A stretch of DNA of 64,000 nt, taken from positions 1-64,000 of the forward strand of contig JACKIB010000003.1 of NCBI GenBank assembly GCA_020638695.1, read 5' to 3'. Position numbers and translations under genes: made by a program. How positions within the stretch are numbered: the first letter of the stretch is position 1; each line of letters begins with the position of its first letter. This DNA comes from Planctomycetota bacterium (GTDB lineage Bacteria; Planctomycetota; UBA1135; UBA2386). The notes under the pieces were generated by a model that did no database searches, was not told the DNA's origin, and was given only the letters and a program-made list of their open reading frames with translations. This document shows positions 47,827 to 57,134 of this stretch, one piece after another.

Positions 47827-50705
47827 CAACGCACCTCCACCTCGCAGCGCACTCTGCTCCCACGCAGTGCGATCCCGAGCCGGAGCTCGTCGCCGCCCGG
47901 CCCCTTGCACACTCGCGGCGCTCCGGCCGCGGGGGTCTTCCAGGAGATCCGCACCGCGCCGCTACGCCACCCACCCTGGACAGCTTCGATTCGGCCACCG
48001 CGCCACAACAAGAGCTGAAGCTCCTGGGATCGTGCCGCGTCGAGCTCGAACACTCGCCGCAAGATCGCCCCCCCGCTGTCGAGCACCGGCAACGGCTGCT
48101 CGCGTATCGCCACACTCCCCACCCGGTAGAGGAACACCGGCCGTCGCCCCTGCTCCAAGGTGTAACCGCGGAACGCGGCACTGCGCGCCCCTGACTCGGA
48201 CCGCGGCCAGGGCGCATCGGGCCGCGGCAGGACGGCGAACGACGGTCCCGGCAGGTCCAGTACGTCTCCACCGAGCGGACCGAGGAACTTCCCGGTGCGG
48301 CCGCTCGCCACTCCGCCCGCGTCGAAGAACCGCCCCCGCCAGGCCTTCGCCAACCACACCCCCTGCGCGTCGAACGCCACGTGCAGACGCTCGGGAAAAC
48401 CGACCAAGATCGCGCGCCCTCCCACGTCCTTCATGAACGTGCGGTGGACGATCGGCTCGTCCTTGGGCACCAGCTCGAACTCCGGCCCACCCTCGGAGCG
48501 CGCCATGCCCACCGGGGCACGGATCGAGCGTCCGAGCGACAGGTAGCTCCACACCGCGTCGATCTGCCGCGCCGACGAGCCGCCGAGCAGGTCGGTGAAC
48601 AGCGAGGTATCGCTGCTCCAGTATCCCGGCATGCGGGTGCCGTCGCGAAACTTCGACGGGGCGCGCAAGAAGCGGCGGAACCAATCGGAGTTGAGCCGCT
48701 TGTGGGCGCCGGCGAGGTCGACACCCTGGATCGCCGGAGAACGCGCTCCGTTGACGTTGTGGCAGGTCACACAGGCAAACCCCGTCATCCCGACCAGACG
48801 ACGCCCCACCTCCGCCGTCTCCGGCGAGAACACCGGAGGAGCCCCGGCTGGTGCACTCCGGTCGACGGCGACCAAGTCGCGGGTGATCTGCTGCGCCACC
48901 GCCACTGGGAACCCCGGCATGCGCACGTTCATGAACCGCCGCCGCACGTGATGGTCGCCGCGCGCCAGGATGCCCTGCAGGGCTTCGGGGCGCAGCTTGT
49001 CACCGGCGCCGACGAGCGTGGGTGGCAGGCGCCCCTCGTCGCCGAGGTCGATGTTGGTGCGGGTGGTGAACAGTTCGCCGCGCGCTTCGTCCGGACCACC
49101 GACCCCGTCGCGCACATGGCACGCGAGGCAGTTGAAGGACGCGAATCGGTGGCGCAGCCGCACCGTCGCGGTCGTCTCGGCCGCCCACACCCGCGCCGTG
49201 AGCGCGGCGCGCAGCTCCGTTCGTTGCAGCTCGCTGAGCCCGAACGAGACGCCCCGGCTGGTGCGGGACAGGCAGCCGCGGGCCGCTGTCGGATCGAGGT
49301 CCGCCAAGTCGGCTGCCGACGGGGCGCGTTCCCGTGGCTCGTGGCACGCGACACATCGCAACCGTTTGAACAACTCCCGACCGCGCTCGCGGGACGCCGG
49401 ATCGTCGAGCTCCTCCGGCGGCTGGCCGGGCCCCACGGGCACCATGGCCCGGCCCAGCCGGTTGGACCAGTACTTGTTCGCGACCTCGGTTCGCCCGAAC
49501 CCGGGCCCCGACCAGCGCAACCGCAACAGCTCGGCCTTCGGCTTCTTGGCCCGCGGCGCGGACTTGCCTGCCGCGTCCTTCTCCCCGCCGTCACTCCCCT
49601 TGGCTCGCTCGCGGTTTTCCGACCGGCGCGTTCGGTGGCGCGACACCAACTCCACGCGGTGCTTGCCAAGGGTCAGCTCGAGCTGCGCGGTCGACTCCCC
49701 GCCGCGATCGGTCGCCAGCACCACCTCACCATCGAGCGAGAAGCGCGCGGGCCCCTCGGTGGTCCAGTAGAACGTGTACGCCCCGGTCTCGGGCACCCAC
49801 AGGTCGCCGCCGAGCCACAGCGCCAGCGCACGCGGGTCCGACGCTTCGGGCTCGGGAAGCCGAACCCTCTCGGCCACGCCGGCGCGCACCGCCGTCCCGC
49901 CGCCGCCCACCACCGGAAGCGAGCCTCCCTCGGCGGTGTGGATCGCGAACCGCAACCCCGCGCGCGGCGGGGGTCGAACACCCGAGGTGTGCGGGGCCGT
50001 GGCCTGCGCACGCAGCAGGTACATCGCGAGCGCCTGCGCTTCGTCCTCTTCGAGCCACAGCTTGGGCATTCGCCCCGCCGGCCGGATCCGCTGCGGGTCA
50101 CGTAGGAACGCCGCCAACGAATCGACCGTGGTCTTCGCCGCGAGTTCGCCCAGCGGAATGCTCGGCACCGCCGTCGCGCGGCCATCCTCCGGGGCGTGGC
50201 AGGCGACGCAGCCGACGCTGTGGTAGAGCTCGCGGCCGCGCTCGATCCAGATGGCACGCGCTCCGGTGGTCGCCGGCTGCAGGGGGCCGCCACGCGATGC
50301 CAGGTAGCGCACGAGGTCGTCGACGTGGCCGGCGCGCGTCGCGGCGCCTTCCTCCGGCATGCACTGCGGCATCGTGGTGCCCGGCTTGACCCGATTCGGC
50401 TCGGTCAGGAAGCGTCGCAACCACGCCGGCGACACCCGAGCGCCGACCTCCGTGAGGTCCGGCCCTCGCTGCACCCGCTGACCCGCACCGGGCGAGGCGT
50501 GGCAAGCGGTGCACGCCAGCTCGTCGAGCAGCACCGCACCACGCTCCGCCGGCGTCGATCCCGGCACCTTGCGAAGGCGCTCGACACCGGGCACCACCGG
50601 GTGCTGCGCGCGCGCAGCGAACCCCAGCGCACCGAGGATGGCGGCGGCCAACGCACCACGACGCAACAGACCTGGCCCGCCCGACGCCGGCCGCGCGGCA
50701 ACCAT
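47823..50705 (-). CDS. Large multi-haem c-type cytochrome with PA14-like and DUF6797-like regions
   Basis: 960-residue exported cytochrome. The ATG at 50705 is chosen because it precedes a signal peptide (LLRRGALAAAILGALGFAARA). Five haem motifs occur in the order CTACH, CVACH, CVACH, CLACH and CVTCH. Between the second and third lies a PA14-like beta domain (about residues 255-390: DLWVPETGAYTFYWTTEGPA, KHRVELVSRHR). After the last haem, PGYWSSDTSLF and LLGGSSARQIDAVWSYLSLG form the normal cytochrome ending, but about 230 more residues follow, similar to the front part of DUF6797 proteins (FEDAGGVASG-like and FLYRVGSVAIREQPLPVLDS). It overlaps the dehydrogenase-like gene by four bases: a two-gene periplasmic electron-transfer unit. 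Confidence 0.85.
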   Translation of the reverse strand: MVAARPASGGPGLLRRGALAAAILGALGFAARAQHPVVPGVERLRKVPGSTPAERGAVLLDELACTACHASPGAGQRVQRGPDLTEVGARVSPAWLRRFLTEPNRVKPGTTMPQCMPEEGAATRAGHVDDLVRYLASRGGPLQPATTGARAIWIERGRELYHSVGCVACHAPEDGRATAVPSIPLGELAAKTTVDSLAAFLRDPQRIRPAGRMPKLWLEEDEAQALAMYLLRAQATAPHTSGVRPPPRAGLRFAIHTAEGGSLPVVGGGGTAVRAGVAERVRLPEPEASDPRALALWLGGDLWVPETGAYTFYWTTEGPARFSLDGEVVLATDRGGESTAQLELTLGKHRVELVSRHRTRRSENRERAKGSDGGEKDAAGKSAPRAKKPKAELLRLRWSGPGFGRTEVANKYWSNRLGRAMVPVGPGQPPEELDDPASRERGRELFKRLRCVACHEPRERAPSAADLADLDPTAARGCLSRTSRGVSFGLSELQRTELRAALTARVWAAETTATVRLRHRFASFNCLACHVRDGVGGPDEARGELFTTRTNIDLGDEGRLPPTLVGAGDKLRPEALQGILARGDHHVRRRFMNVRMPGFPVAVAQQITRDLVAVDRSAPAGAPPVFSPETAEVGRRLVGMTGFACVTCHNVNGARSPAIQGVDLAGAHKRLNSDWFRRFLRAPSKFRDGTRMPGYWSSDTSLFTDLLGGSSARQIDAVWSYLSLGRSIRAPVGMARSEGGPEFELVPKDEPIVHRTFMKDVGGRAILVGFPERLHVAFDAQGVWLAKAWRGRFFDAGGVASGRTGKFLGPLGGDVLDLPGPSFAVLPRPDAPWPRSESGARSAAFRGYTLEQGRRPVFLYRVGSVAIREQPLPVLDSGGAILRRVFELDAARSQELQLLLWRGGRIEAVQGGWRSGAVRISWKTPAAGAPRVCKGPGGDELRLGIALRGSRVRCEVEVRW

Positions 50706-50839
50706 CGACGACGCCCCCGTTGCAGGACCGGCGCATGAGGCCCCGTAGCGGGGCCGAGGGGCTTGCTCTCTCATGGCTCGTATCCCGCGATTCGGGGCCT
50801 CCCAGAGACAACTCACCAACGCCGCGGCGGCGGCGCTGG

Positions 50840-52624
50840 TCAGAGCGAAATGACCGTGCGCAACGCGTTCGACGTGATGGCGCCTGCCGAGTTGCCGCGC
50901 GGGTCGCGCACGAACGCCTGACTGAAGAAGTAGCGGTCGATCAAGCTGACATCGTTGGGCACGTTCCAGGTCAACTTCAGGTAGCCGGTCACGTCGACCT
51001 GCAGCGGCGCCAGCACCGGGAAGTCGATCTCGAGAGTGCAGCCGGGCGCCCCGATCGCACCGAGGTCCAACGGCTGGCACTTGGTGCCCAAGGCCATGAT
51101 GAAGTTGGCGAGGATCGGAAAGCGCTCGCACTCGACGTAGTACGGGTTGCCGATCTGCGCGAACTGATCGTCAGCGTGCAGCTTCGGCACCTGCCCGTGC
51201 GAGCCGAGGCAGCCAGTGCCGAACGACACGGTTCGGCCGGTCGACGGCGTCACCAACCACAGGCGCACCTGGCCGTTCGGTGCCTGCCCGGGCGACGGCT
51301 TGTCGTTCTTGCCGTACACCAACCACGCGGCCTGCCCCACCGACCCGGTGCTGCGCATGCTGACCAGCCGCTCGAACATGTACGGCTCGGTGTCCGGCCA
51401 GAAGCTGATCTCCTTCGTGGGAATCGGCAGGTTCACGCCGTACTGCCACACCTGGATGTACTTGTTCTGGAAGTCCTCGTGAGCCTTGCTGTAGACGACG
51501 ATCAGCGACCCTTGGTAGCCGGCGGAGACCGTGTAGTTGAAGTACTCCGTGTCGCCACCCTGGAGCAGCGGATACGCCGGATCCGGGTTGGACACGCCGC
51601 GCGGGTTCATGCCGAGCCGCGTGTCGTGCGCCAGGACCTCGAGGTCCTGCCAGTCGGCGTTCTTGCTGCCGTTCCCGGGCGCCGCGTACGCCATGCGCAT
51701 CTTGTTGTTGCTGGCGATCCCCCCGGCACTGCCGGTGACGTAGAGGATGTAGCGCCCACCGCGCGTGTCGGCGGTGATCACCGCGTTGTGCCCGGCGTTG
51801 ATCCCCTGGGTCTGCGAGGTGCCGTTGTTTCCGGGACCCACCGGTACGTGGGCGGTTTCTCGCCAAGTGGAACTCGACGCGTCGAACGAACGGTAGCAGA
51901 TCCCTCCCGCCCCCCAGGAGTTCTTGAAGGCGCAGTGCACCACCTCGTCGACCGCCACGATCGAAGCATTGCGCGACCACGCGGCACCGCCGGAGCGCAT
52001 CGGCTGCGGTGCTCCGAACGCGGTCGCGCCGGCCGGGCGCACCACCAGCGCACTGTCCCACGCTCCCATGCCGAGTCCGCCATTCGCCCCCACGCCGACC
52101 GCCACCGCGAGGCTACCCCGCGGTGTCACGGTGATGTCATGGGTGTAGATCCGCTGCAGCTTGGTCGGGTCGGCCGCGGCGAGTAGCAACGGCTGACCGA
52201 CCCAGGTGCGGGTCGTGGTGTCGAACGCCTGGTAGAACGCCGAGTGGTAGGTCGCGTCCAGCGATCGATCGGCCCAGACGACGTGCACGATGTTGCACTC
52301 TCGCCCGGCGCACAGGACACCCGAATCGGGGTCGTGCAGCTGATGGGCGGTGTTGTGCGGAAGCGGGTAGAAGGCGTTCCAGGTCTGCGCGTTTCCGGTC
52401 GACACCGCGAGCGCGAGGTGACCACCGGTGGTGCTGCTGGTCTGCCGGTACAGCAGCACCACGATCGAGCCGTCGCCGAGCGACGCCATCGAGTTGTGGG
52501 TGCTCGGCATGCTCCTGACGTCACCCGAAGGCGCCGTCCCCTTGAGGACCACGGGTGGGTTGAGCTGCGCAGCGGCAGGAACCGCCAGGAGCAGAGCGAA
52601 GGCCAACAGTGTCGGGTTCGGCAT
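50840..52624 (-). CDS. Secreted BNR/sialidase-like protein with shared C-terminal module
   Basis: 594-residue exported protein. The signal peptide is PTLLAFALLLAVPAAA, cut before QLNPPVV. The body looks like a BNR or sialidase-type propeller: MASLGDGSIVVLLYRQTSS, the Asp-box-like STGNAQTW, NIVHVVWADRS, HDITVTPRGSLAVAVG and CYRSFDASSSTWRE. No catalytic arginine triad could be assigned, so enzymatic activity is doubtful. The last 120 residues (FGTGCLGSHGQVPKLHADDQ to ALRTVISL) form the module also seen in the tandem paralogues at 29-32 kb and in the 32.7-kb protein, with APGCTLEIDF and VPNDVSLIDRYFFSQAFV. It follows the repeat-rich gap at 52.6-53.0 kb. Confidence 0.8.
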   Translation of the reverse strand: MPNPTLLAFALLLAVPAAAQLNPPVVLKGTAPSGDVRSMPSTHNSMASLGDGSIVVLLYRQTSSTTGGHLALAVSTGNAQTWNAFYPLPHNTAHQLHDPDSGVLCAGRECNIVHVVWADRSLDATYHSAFYQAFDTTTRTWVGQPLLLAAADPTKLQRIYTHDITVTPRGSLAVAVGVGANGGLGMGAWDSALVVRPAGATAFGAPQPMRSGGAAWSRNASIVAVDEVVHCAFKNSWGAGGICYRSFDASSSTWRETAHVPVGPGNNGTSQTQGINAGHNAVITADTRGGRYILYVTGSAGGIASNNKMRMAYAAPGNGSKNADWQDLEVLAHDTRLGMNPRGVSNPDPAYPLLQGGDTEYFNYTVSAGYQGSLIVVYSKAHEDFQNKYIQVWQYGVNLPIPTKEISFWPDTEPYMFERLVSMRSTGSVGQAAWLVYGKNDKPSPGQAPNGQVRLWLVTPSTGRTVSFGTGCLGSHGQVPKLHADDQFAQIGNPYYVECERFPILANFIMALGTKCQPLDLGAIGAPGCTLEIDFPVLAPLQVDVTGYLKLTWNVPNDVSLIDRYFFSQAFVRDPRGNSAGAITSNALRTVISL

Positions 52625-53032
52625 GGTTGTGAACGGCGATCGAAGCGGCTTCTGCGGTGTCGGCTGACCCGGACCGAATAGTCCGGGCTAGGAGTCTGCG
52701 CCACAGAAGGGTGACTCAGGAGGTTCGTGGATTTCGGCGCAGGTCGCCACCCGAAAACACAGCCGAATTGGTGGATTCGGCGAGGATTTCGGGGGGTGAC
52801 AGGTGCTGGAAGGCGCGGATCTCATGGGTTGTCATTCTGTGGCGCAGACTCCTAGCCGAGCGAGGACCGGCCGAGTGTACCCCTGGCCCGCGCGATTCAT
52901 CAGCGCCGTCGCGAATCGTGCAGCGCCGCCGACGAGGAGAACCCGCCATCCGGCGGTGGCGAGGCACCATCGTGGACTTCCCCACCGATACGCGTTTGCC
53001 CCCCGCGCCGCTCGGGCCGATGATCGTCGGCG
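52625..53032. other. Divergent gap carrying the long inverted-repeat element
   Basis: 408 bp between the BNR-like gene (minus) and the methyltransferase (plus). Bases 52686-52857 are the full inverted-repeat element; about 52908-52940 vaguely resembles the start of the GC-rich repeat (GTCGCGAATCGTG, CCGACGAGGAG). The remaining bases show no gene. Confidence 0.5.
52686..52857. repeat. Inverted-repeat (MITE-like) element, long copy
   Basis: 172 bp with perfect 21-bp terminal inverted repeats; the outer part reads GGCTAGGAGTCTGCGCCACA. Inside is a second small hairpin, GCCGAAT-loop-ATTCGGC, near 52762-52781. The interior matches the 10907-11031 copy except for about 45 bp around this hairpin, which in turn is present in the 17.8-kb fragment. 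There is no open frame. No clear target-site duplication flanks it. Confidence 0.8.
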
Positions 53033-53632
53033 ATGGCCGACCCATCCGCGTTCGACCGCGCCTACTACCAGCGCTATTACCACGACCCGCGGACCCGGGT
53101 CGGCTCGCCGCAGAGCGTGCAGGTGCTGGCCGACTTCGTGTGTGCCTTCCTTCGTCACGTGGGCCAGCCGGTCCGCCGCGTGCTCGACATGGGCTGCGGC
53201 CTGGGGCACTGGCGCGACGCGGTGCTGCGGCACTACCCCAAGGCCCGCTACACCGGCGTCGAGTACAGCGAGTACCTGTGCGACGAGTTGGGTTGGACCC
53301 ACGGTTCGGCGGTCGACTTCTCGATGCGCGGCCAGGCGGATCTGGTGATCTGCCAGGGAGTGCTGCAGTACCTCGAACGCGCCGACTGCCGGCGCGCGAT
53401 CGACAACCTCGCCACGTTGACCCGCGGCGCGCTGTATCTCGAGGTGCTGACCGAACGGGACTGGCAGGAGAACTGCGACCGTGAGGCCACCGACGGCAAC
53501 GTGCACCTGCGCAGCGGGGCGTGGTACCGCGGGCTGCTGGCCCGTCACTTCGTCAACTGCGGCGGCGGGATGTTCCTGGCGCACGGGTCGCCGGCGACCC
53601 TGTTCGAGCTGGAGCACCTCGAAGGGCGCTGA
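53033..53632 (+). CDS. SAM-dependent methyltransferase, class I
   Basis: 199-residue soluble methyltransferase. Motif I is VRRVLDMGCGLGHWRDAVL, the acidic end of beta-2 lies in YTGVEYSEYLCDELG, and motif II is ADLVICQGVLQYLERADC with the following RAIDNLATLTRGALYLEVLT. The N-terminus FDRAYYQRYYHDPRTRV is a common opening of this small-molecule or lipid methyltransferase group. The last residues contain a HFVNCGGGMFLAHG cap. Substrate unknown. The ATG at 53033 is well placed; the convergent PqqB-like gene ends 15 bp after its stop. Confidence 0.88.
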   Translation: MADPSAFDRAYYQRYYHDPRTRVGSPQSVQVLADFVCAFLRHVGQPVRRVLDMGCGLGHWRDAVLRHYPKARYTGVEYSEYLCDELGWTHGSAVDFSMRGQADLVICQGVLQYLERADCRRAIDNLATLTRGALYLEVLTERDWQENCDREATDGNVHLRSGAWYRGLLARHFVNCGGGMFLAHGSPATLFELEHLEGR

Positions 53633-53647
53633 ACCGGGGATCGCGCC

Positions 53648-54628
53648 TCACAGGGCCACGCGCTCACCGCGGCGCGCCACGCGGAACCCGCGCCGCTCGA
53701 GGTCGCGCACCAGCGCCGCGTCGTGCAACGCGGGGTTGGTGTGGTTGAGGTGGATGAAGCGCAACGCACCGGGGTGTGCCTTCGCCCTGGTGGCGAGGCG
53801 CCGCATGGTGTCGACCATCAGCGGATGGCGGATCTTGGTCAGATCGCGGTCCGGCAACTCGCGGCCGTCATAGAACGTCGCGTCGAGATACGCGACATCG
53901 ACCCCGTCGAGCAGCTCGTCGAGTAGGCCCGGCCGCTGCTGCCACGAATCGATGTCCGGGACGAACAGCACCGTCTTGTTCGGACCGCGCAGCTTGAAAG
54001 CCATGGTGTCGGAATACTCGTCGCGGTGCGGCACCGGCACCGCCGTGACCGTGAGTCCTTGCAGCGGGGAGAAGGCGACCCGCGGCGCGACCTCGTGCAG
54101 GGCGATCTGCCGGGTCTTCACCAGCTGCCCCCACGGCCCGTGCGCCCGCAGGAAGCCCGCCAGCCGTGGGCTGCAGAACACCGGCAGGGAGTCGGTCGAC
54201 GCCACTTCCTTGCCGAAGTGCGCGAGCCCGAGGTAGTGGCCGATGTGGGCGTGGGTCAGCAACACGCAGTCGACCGGCCGGCGCCCACGATCGTGAGCAC
54301 CGGCGAGCTCGTGCAACAGCGCCAGCTGCGGCTCTATGCGCGGAGTGGCCTCGATCAGCAACAGCGCTCCGGTGGCCGGATCGTGCACCGCGAGACATGC
54401 GGGGTAGAGCTCGCGACCCTGCCGCCGCGCGCGAGCACAGCACGGTCGCTCGCACCCGACGTGCGGCAGGCCGCCGTCTTGCGCGGTGCCGAGCACCACG
54501 AGCTCCATGGACCGACCGGGCCGGGCGACTGTGGAATCGTTGGACACCCCGGCACAGCCGGCCAGGACGACGGTGACGAGGGGTGTCAGCCAGCGGTGGC
54601 AACGGGTGATCGGAGCGGCGGGAAGCAT
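53648..54628 (-). CDS. PqqB-like MBL-fold lipoprotein
   Basis: 326-residue metallo-beta-lactamase-fold protein with a lipoprotein signal (RWLTPLVTVVLAGC), hence exported and lipid-anchored. The fold opens like PqqB, VVLGTAQDGGLPHVGCERPC, and the metal motif reads LLTHAHIGHYLGLAHFG: HAHIGH instead of the usual HxHxDH, as in other members of this subfamily. Further ligands are probably in VPVPHRDEY, FVPDIDSW and FIHLNHTNPAL. PqqB-type proteins are cytoplasmic hydroxylase-like enzymes in PQQ synthesis; no other pqq gene is near and the location differs, so another hydrolase role is likely. Confidence 0.82.
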   Translation of the reverse strand: MLPAAPITRCHRWLTPLVTVVLAGCAGVSNDSTVARPGRSMELVVLGTAQDGGLPHVGCERPCCARARRQGRELYPACLAVHDPATGALLLIEATPRIEPQLALLHELAGAHDRGRRPVDCVLLTHAHIGHYLGLAHFGKEVASTDSLPVFCSPRLAGFLRAHGPWGQLVKTRQIALHEVAPRVAFSPLQGLTVTAVPVPHRDEYSDTMAFKLRGPNKTVLFVPDIDSWQQRPGLLDELLDGVDVAYLDATFYDGRELPDRDLTKIRHPLMVDTMRRLATRAKAHPGALRFIHLNHTNPALHDAALVRDLERRGFRVARRGERVAL

Positions 54629-54786
54629 GGTCAGCCAGACTACTCGACGAATCCCCGTCCGGCCGAATTGGCGTTCACCTGCGGGTTGCCGAATCCCGAT
54701 GAGGTGATGAGTCGCAGCGGGCTTTCCACACGGGTAGGGGGAAACCGAAGGCTCCGCCGCACGCCAATTTCGAGTTCTCGCCTCCG

Positions 54787-56292
54787 TTGAGTCCGACCCA
54801 CAAGCTCACCCTGTTCGCGCTGCTGCTGGTGACCGGCACCGGTTGGCTGGTGTTGAGCCTTTGCAGCGGTCGGGCGAGCCGCGACACGCGCTCGCGCTTC
54901 ATCGCCAGTTGTGAGCAGCAGGCGGCCCAACTGATCGACATCTTCGGAACCGACCTGCTCGCCGACCCCGACAGCCGGGCCCCACAACAAGCCGAAGCCG
55001 GAGTGCGGGTTCGCGAGGCGTTCCACCGGATCCTCGGCCGCGGCGAGGGCCACGCCGGCATCACCGCCGCCGCGGACCACGACGGTCAGGCGATCATCGT
55101 GCAGGAACTGCGCAACCACGGCGCGCCGCGGCCACAGGGCACGCCACTGCTCCTCAGCCACGAGGGGCACCGCGCGATGCGCACCGGCACCGTGCAGAGC
55201 CAGCTGGTCGACGGCGACAGCGCGCTGCGGGTGTTCGCTCCGATCCGCGGCGAAGACCAAGTGAGTCTCGGACTGCTGGTACTCGAATCCAACGCGGAGC
55301 TCGGGCTCGCGTTGGGTTCGACGACCCTGGCCGGCACGGCGATCGCGCTGCTCGCCGGATTGCTCGGCGTGTCGTTCCTGGTGGTGCGCTACGCCCGACC
55401 TCTGGAGCGGCTCCAGGACCAGCTGATCGCCAAGGAGAACCTGACCGCCGCGGACGTGCGGACGCCCTCGGACTTGCTGCGCGAGGTCACCAAGGCGATC
55501 GACAAGGCGCACACCGACCGCAACCACTTCCGCGCGCGACTCACCCAGCAGGAACAGGAGGCCGAGTCGCGCGTGCGGATGAAGGACGAGATGATCGCCA
55601 ACACGGTGCACGAATTGCGCACCCCGCTGACCTCGATCATCGCCTCGTTGGAGATCGTGATGGACCACCGCGCGTGCATGTCGGCGGAGGAACAGTCGGA
55701 GTTCCTGTCGCAGGCGAGCATCGCCGGCAAGCACATGATGTTCGTGGTCAACGACCTGCTCGACTCGGCGGCGATCGAAGCCGGGAAGATCAGCATGGAG
55801 ATCGAGTGCTGCAACTTGCAGAAGTTGCTGCTGGACGCCAAGCGCTCGATGGACATGGTGGCCGCGGCCAAGGGCATGGAGCTGGTCGTGCCGCCGATCA
55901 ACCCACAGCTGCACGTCACCGCCGACTACGCCCGCTCGATGCAGGTGATCTTCAACCTGGTCAGCAACGCCGTGAAGTACTCGCCGGAAGGCAGCCGCAT
56001 CACCCTGCGCGCCTGGGCCAACACCGACGCCGTGGTGTTCGAGATCGAGGACCAAGGCGAAGGTATCCCCGCAGCGATGCGCGCGCGGCTGTTCACCAAG
56101 TTCAGCAAGCTGAGCCAGGCCACCGGCCCCCAGGTGCAGAGCAGCGGCATCGGCCTGTACCTGTCGAAGAAGCTGGTCGAGCTGATGCACGGGACGATCG
56201 GCTACCGCGAGTCGGAGAACCACGGGTCGATCTTCTGGTTCACGCTGCCGCTCGGTCCGGTGCGAGAGCCGGCCCAGGTCGCAAAGTTCTGA
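54787..56292 (+). CDS. Membrane sensor histidine kinase
   Basis: 501-residue two-component sensor. The start is TTG at 54787. Two transmembrane helices, about 5-25 and 178-200, enclose an extracytoplasmic sensor region of 150 residues, so an external signal is read. A HAMP-like linker (RYARPLERLQDQLIAKENL) leads into the kinase: phosphoacceptor H275 in ANTVHELRTPLTSIIAS, N box with N394 in FNLVSNAVKYSPEG, G1 in EDQGEGIP, F box LFTKFSKL and G2 in SSGIGLYLSKKLVELMHG. No response regulator gene is adjacent, so it is an orphan in this window. The sensor region resembles no domain I can name. Confidence 0.93.
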   Translation: MSPTHKLTLFALLLVTGTGWLVLSLCSGRASRDTRSRFIASCEQQAAQLIDIFGTDLLADPDSRAPQQAEAGVRVREAFHRILGRGEGHAGITAAADHDGQAIIVQELRNHGAPRPQGTPLLLSHEGHRAMRTGTVQSQLVDGDSALRVFAPIRGEDQVSLGLLVLESNAELGLALGSTTLAGTAIALLAGLLGVSFLVVRYARPLERLQDQLIAKENLTAADVRTPSDLLREVTKAIDKAHTDRNHFRARLTQQEQEAESRVRMKDEMIANTVHELRTPLTSIIASLEIVMDHRACMSAEEQSEFLSQASIAGKHMMFVVNDLLDSAAIEAGKISMEIECCNLQKLLLDAKRSMDMVAAAKGMELVVPPINPQLHVTADYARSMQVIFNLVSNAVKYSPEGSRITLRAWANTDAVVFEIEDQGEGIPAAMRARLFTKFSKLSQATGPQVQSSGIGLYLSKKLVELMHGTIGYRESENHGSIFWFTLPLGPVREPAQVAKF

Positions 56293-56403
56293 GCCGATCC
56301 GCCCGCGGGCGGGTCGCCCCCTACCTCGACAGCCCCACAGGTGTGGCCCGGGAGTTCCGCCATGGCCTCGGCAGCGCCGTGCGCGCGACGTAGCCTTTCG
56401 GCC

Positions 56404-57084
56404 ATGGTCCTTCGACCCGCTCTTCTGGTCCTACTGGTCGTCACCGGCGCGGAACCGCTCCGGGCCCAACACATGCACCTGGTGCCGAACCTCTACAAGT
56501 TCGAGCTGCCGGCCGGCTGGCGCCAGATGACCCCGGACGAGGCGCGGGCGCTGCGCGACCGGATGCCGGCCGAACTCGACACGCTGCTGGTCGTCGGGCG
56601 AATCGACCGGTTCGGCGCGATCGACCGTTGGATGACCGGAGACTTCGACGGGCGATGCCTCACGGTCACGGTAGAGGACGGCGAGCCGGAGATGGGCGAG
56701 AGCACGCTCGCGGAGGTCCGGGCCCGGGCGGCGAAGAGTCCGGGCGCCGCCATCGAGCGCCTCGAACTCACCGAGGTCGGTCCCGACCGGCGGCCGGCGA
56801 TCGCGTGCACCGCGACATTCGCCGACGCGAAGGGCGTTGTGACGGCACGCACCTCCGAGTTCGTGGTGCCGAGCGGTGGGCACACGATCCGCTTCAGCTT
56901 CCACGCCCGCGCCGCGGATTGGGCCTCCGCCGAGCCCGGGTTCCGGCGCTGCATCGCCACGCTGCAGACCGCCGCGAAGGCAGAAGGCCGCAAAGAACTT
57001 TCCGACCAGCTGCAGAAGTCGCTTATCATCGGGGCGCTTGTGGGCCTGGTGCTGCTGGTGCTCTACAAGACAAGAAGGCGCTGA
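56404..57084 (+). CDS. Exported protein with C-terminal membrane anchor, unknown function
   Basis: 226-residue protein not recognised. The ATG at 56404 gives a signal peptide (VLRPALLVLLVVTGAEPLRA) cut before QHMHLV. The mature part, about residues 25-195, contains KFELPAGWRQMTPDEARALR and SGGHTIRFSFHARAADW, phrases typical of small alpha/beta domains in exported proteins that start with a KFELPxGW strand. A single helix (KSLIIGALVGLVLLVLYKTR) ends the chain with a short basic tail in the cytoplasm. It lies between the histidine kinase and the DUF2779 gene on the same strand, about 50 bp before the latter. Confidence 0.8.
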   Translation: MVLRPALLVLLVVTGAEPLRAQHMHLVPNLYKFELPAGWRQMTPDEARALRDRMPAELDTLLVVGRIDRFGAIDRWMTGDFDGRCLTVTVEDGEPEMGESTLAEVRARAAKSPGAAIERLELTEVGPDRRPAIACTATFADAKGVVTARTSEFVVPSGGHTIRFSFHARAADWASAEPGFRRCIATLQTAAKAEGRKELSDQLQKSLIIGALVGLVLLVLYKTRRR

Positions 57085-57134
57085 GGGGCCCTGGGACCCG
57101 TCTGCGCCGACTCGCCGACTCGAACCACCCAACT

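Noticed and set aside
51000..52624. Active sialidase
   Set aside because: Only a degenerate Asp-box-like motif was seen and no catalytic residues could be assigned.
53648..54628. A genuine pqqB gene
   Set aside because: Lipoprotein signal, altered metal motif and absence of other pqq genes; called PqqB-like only.
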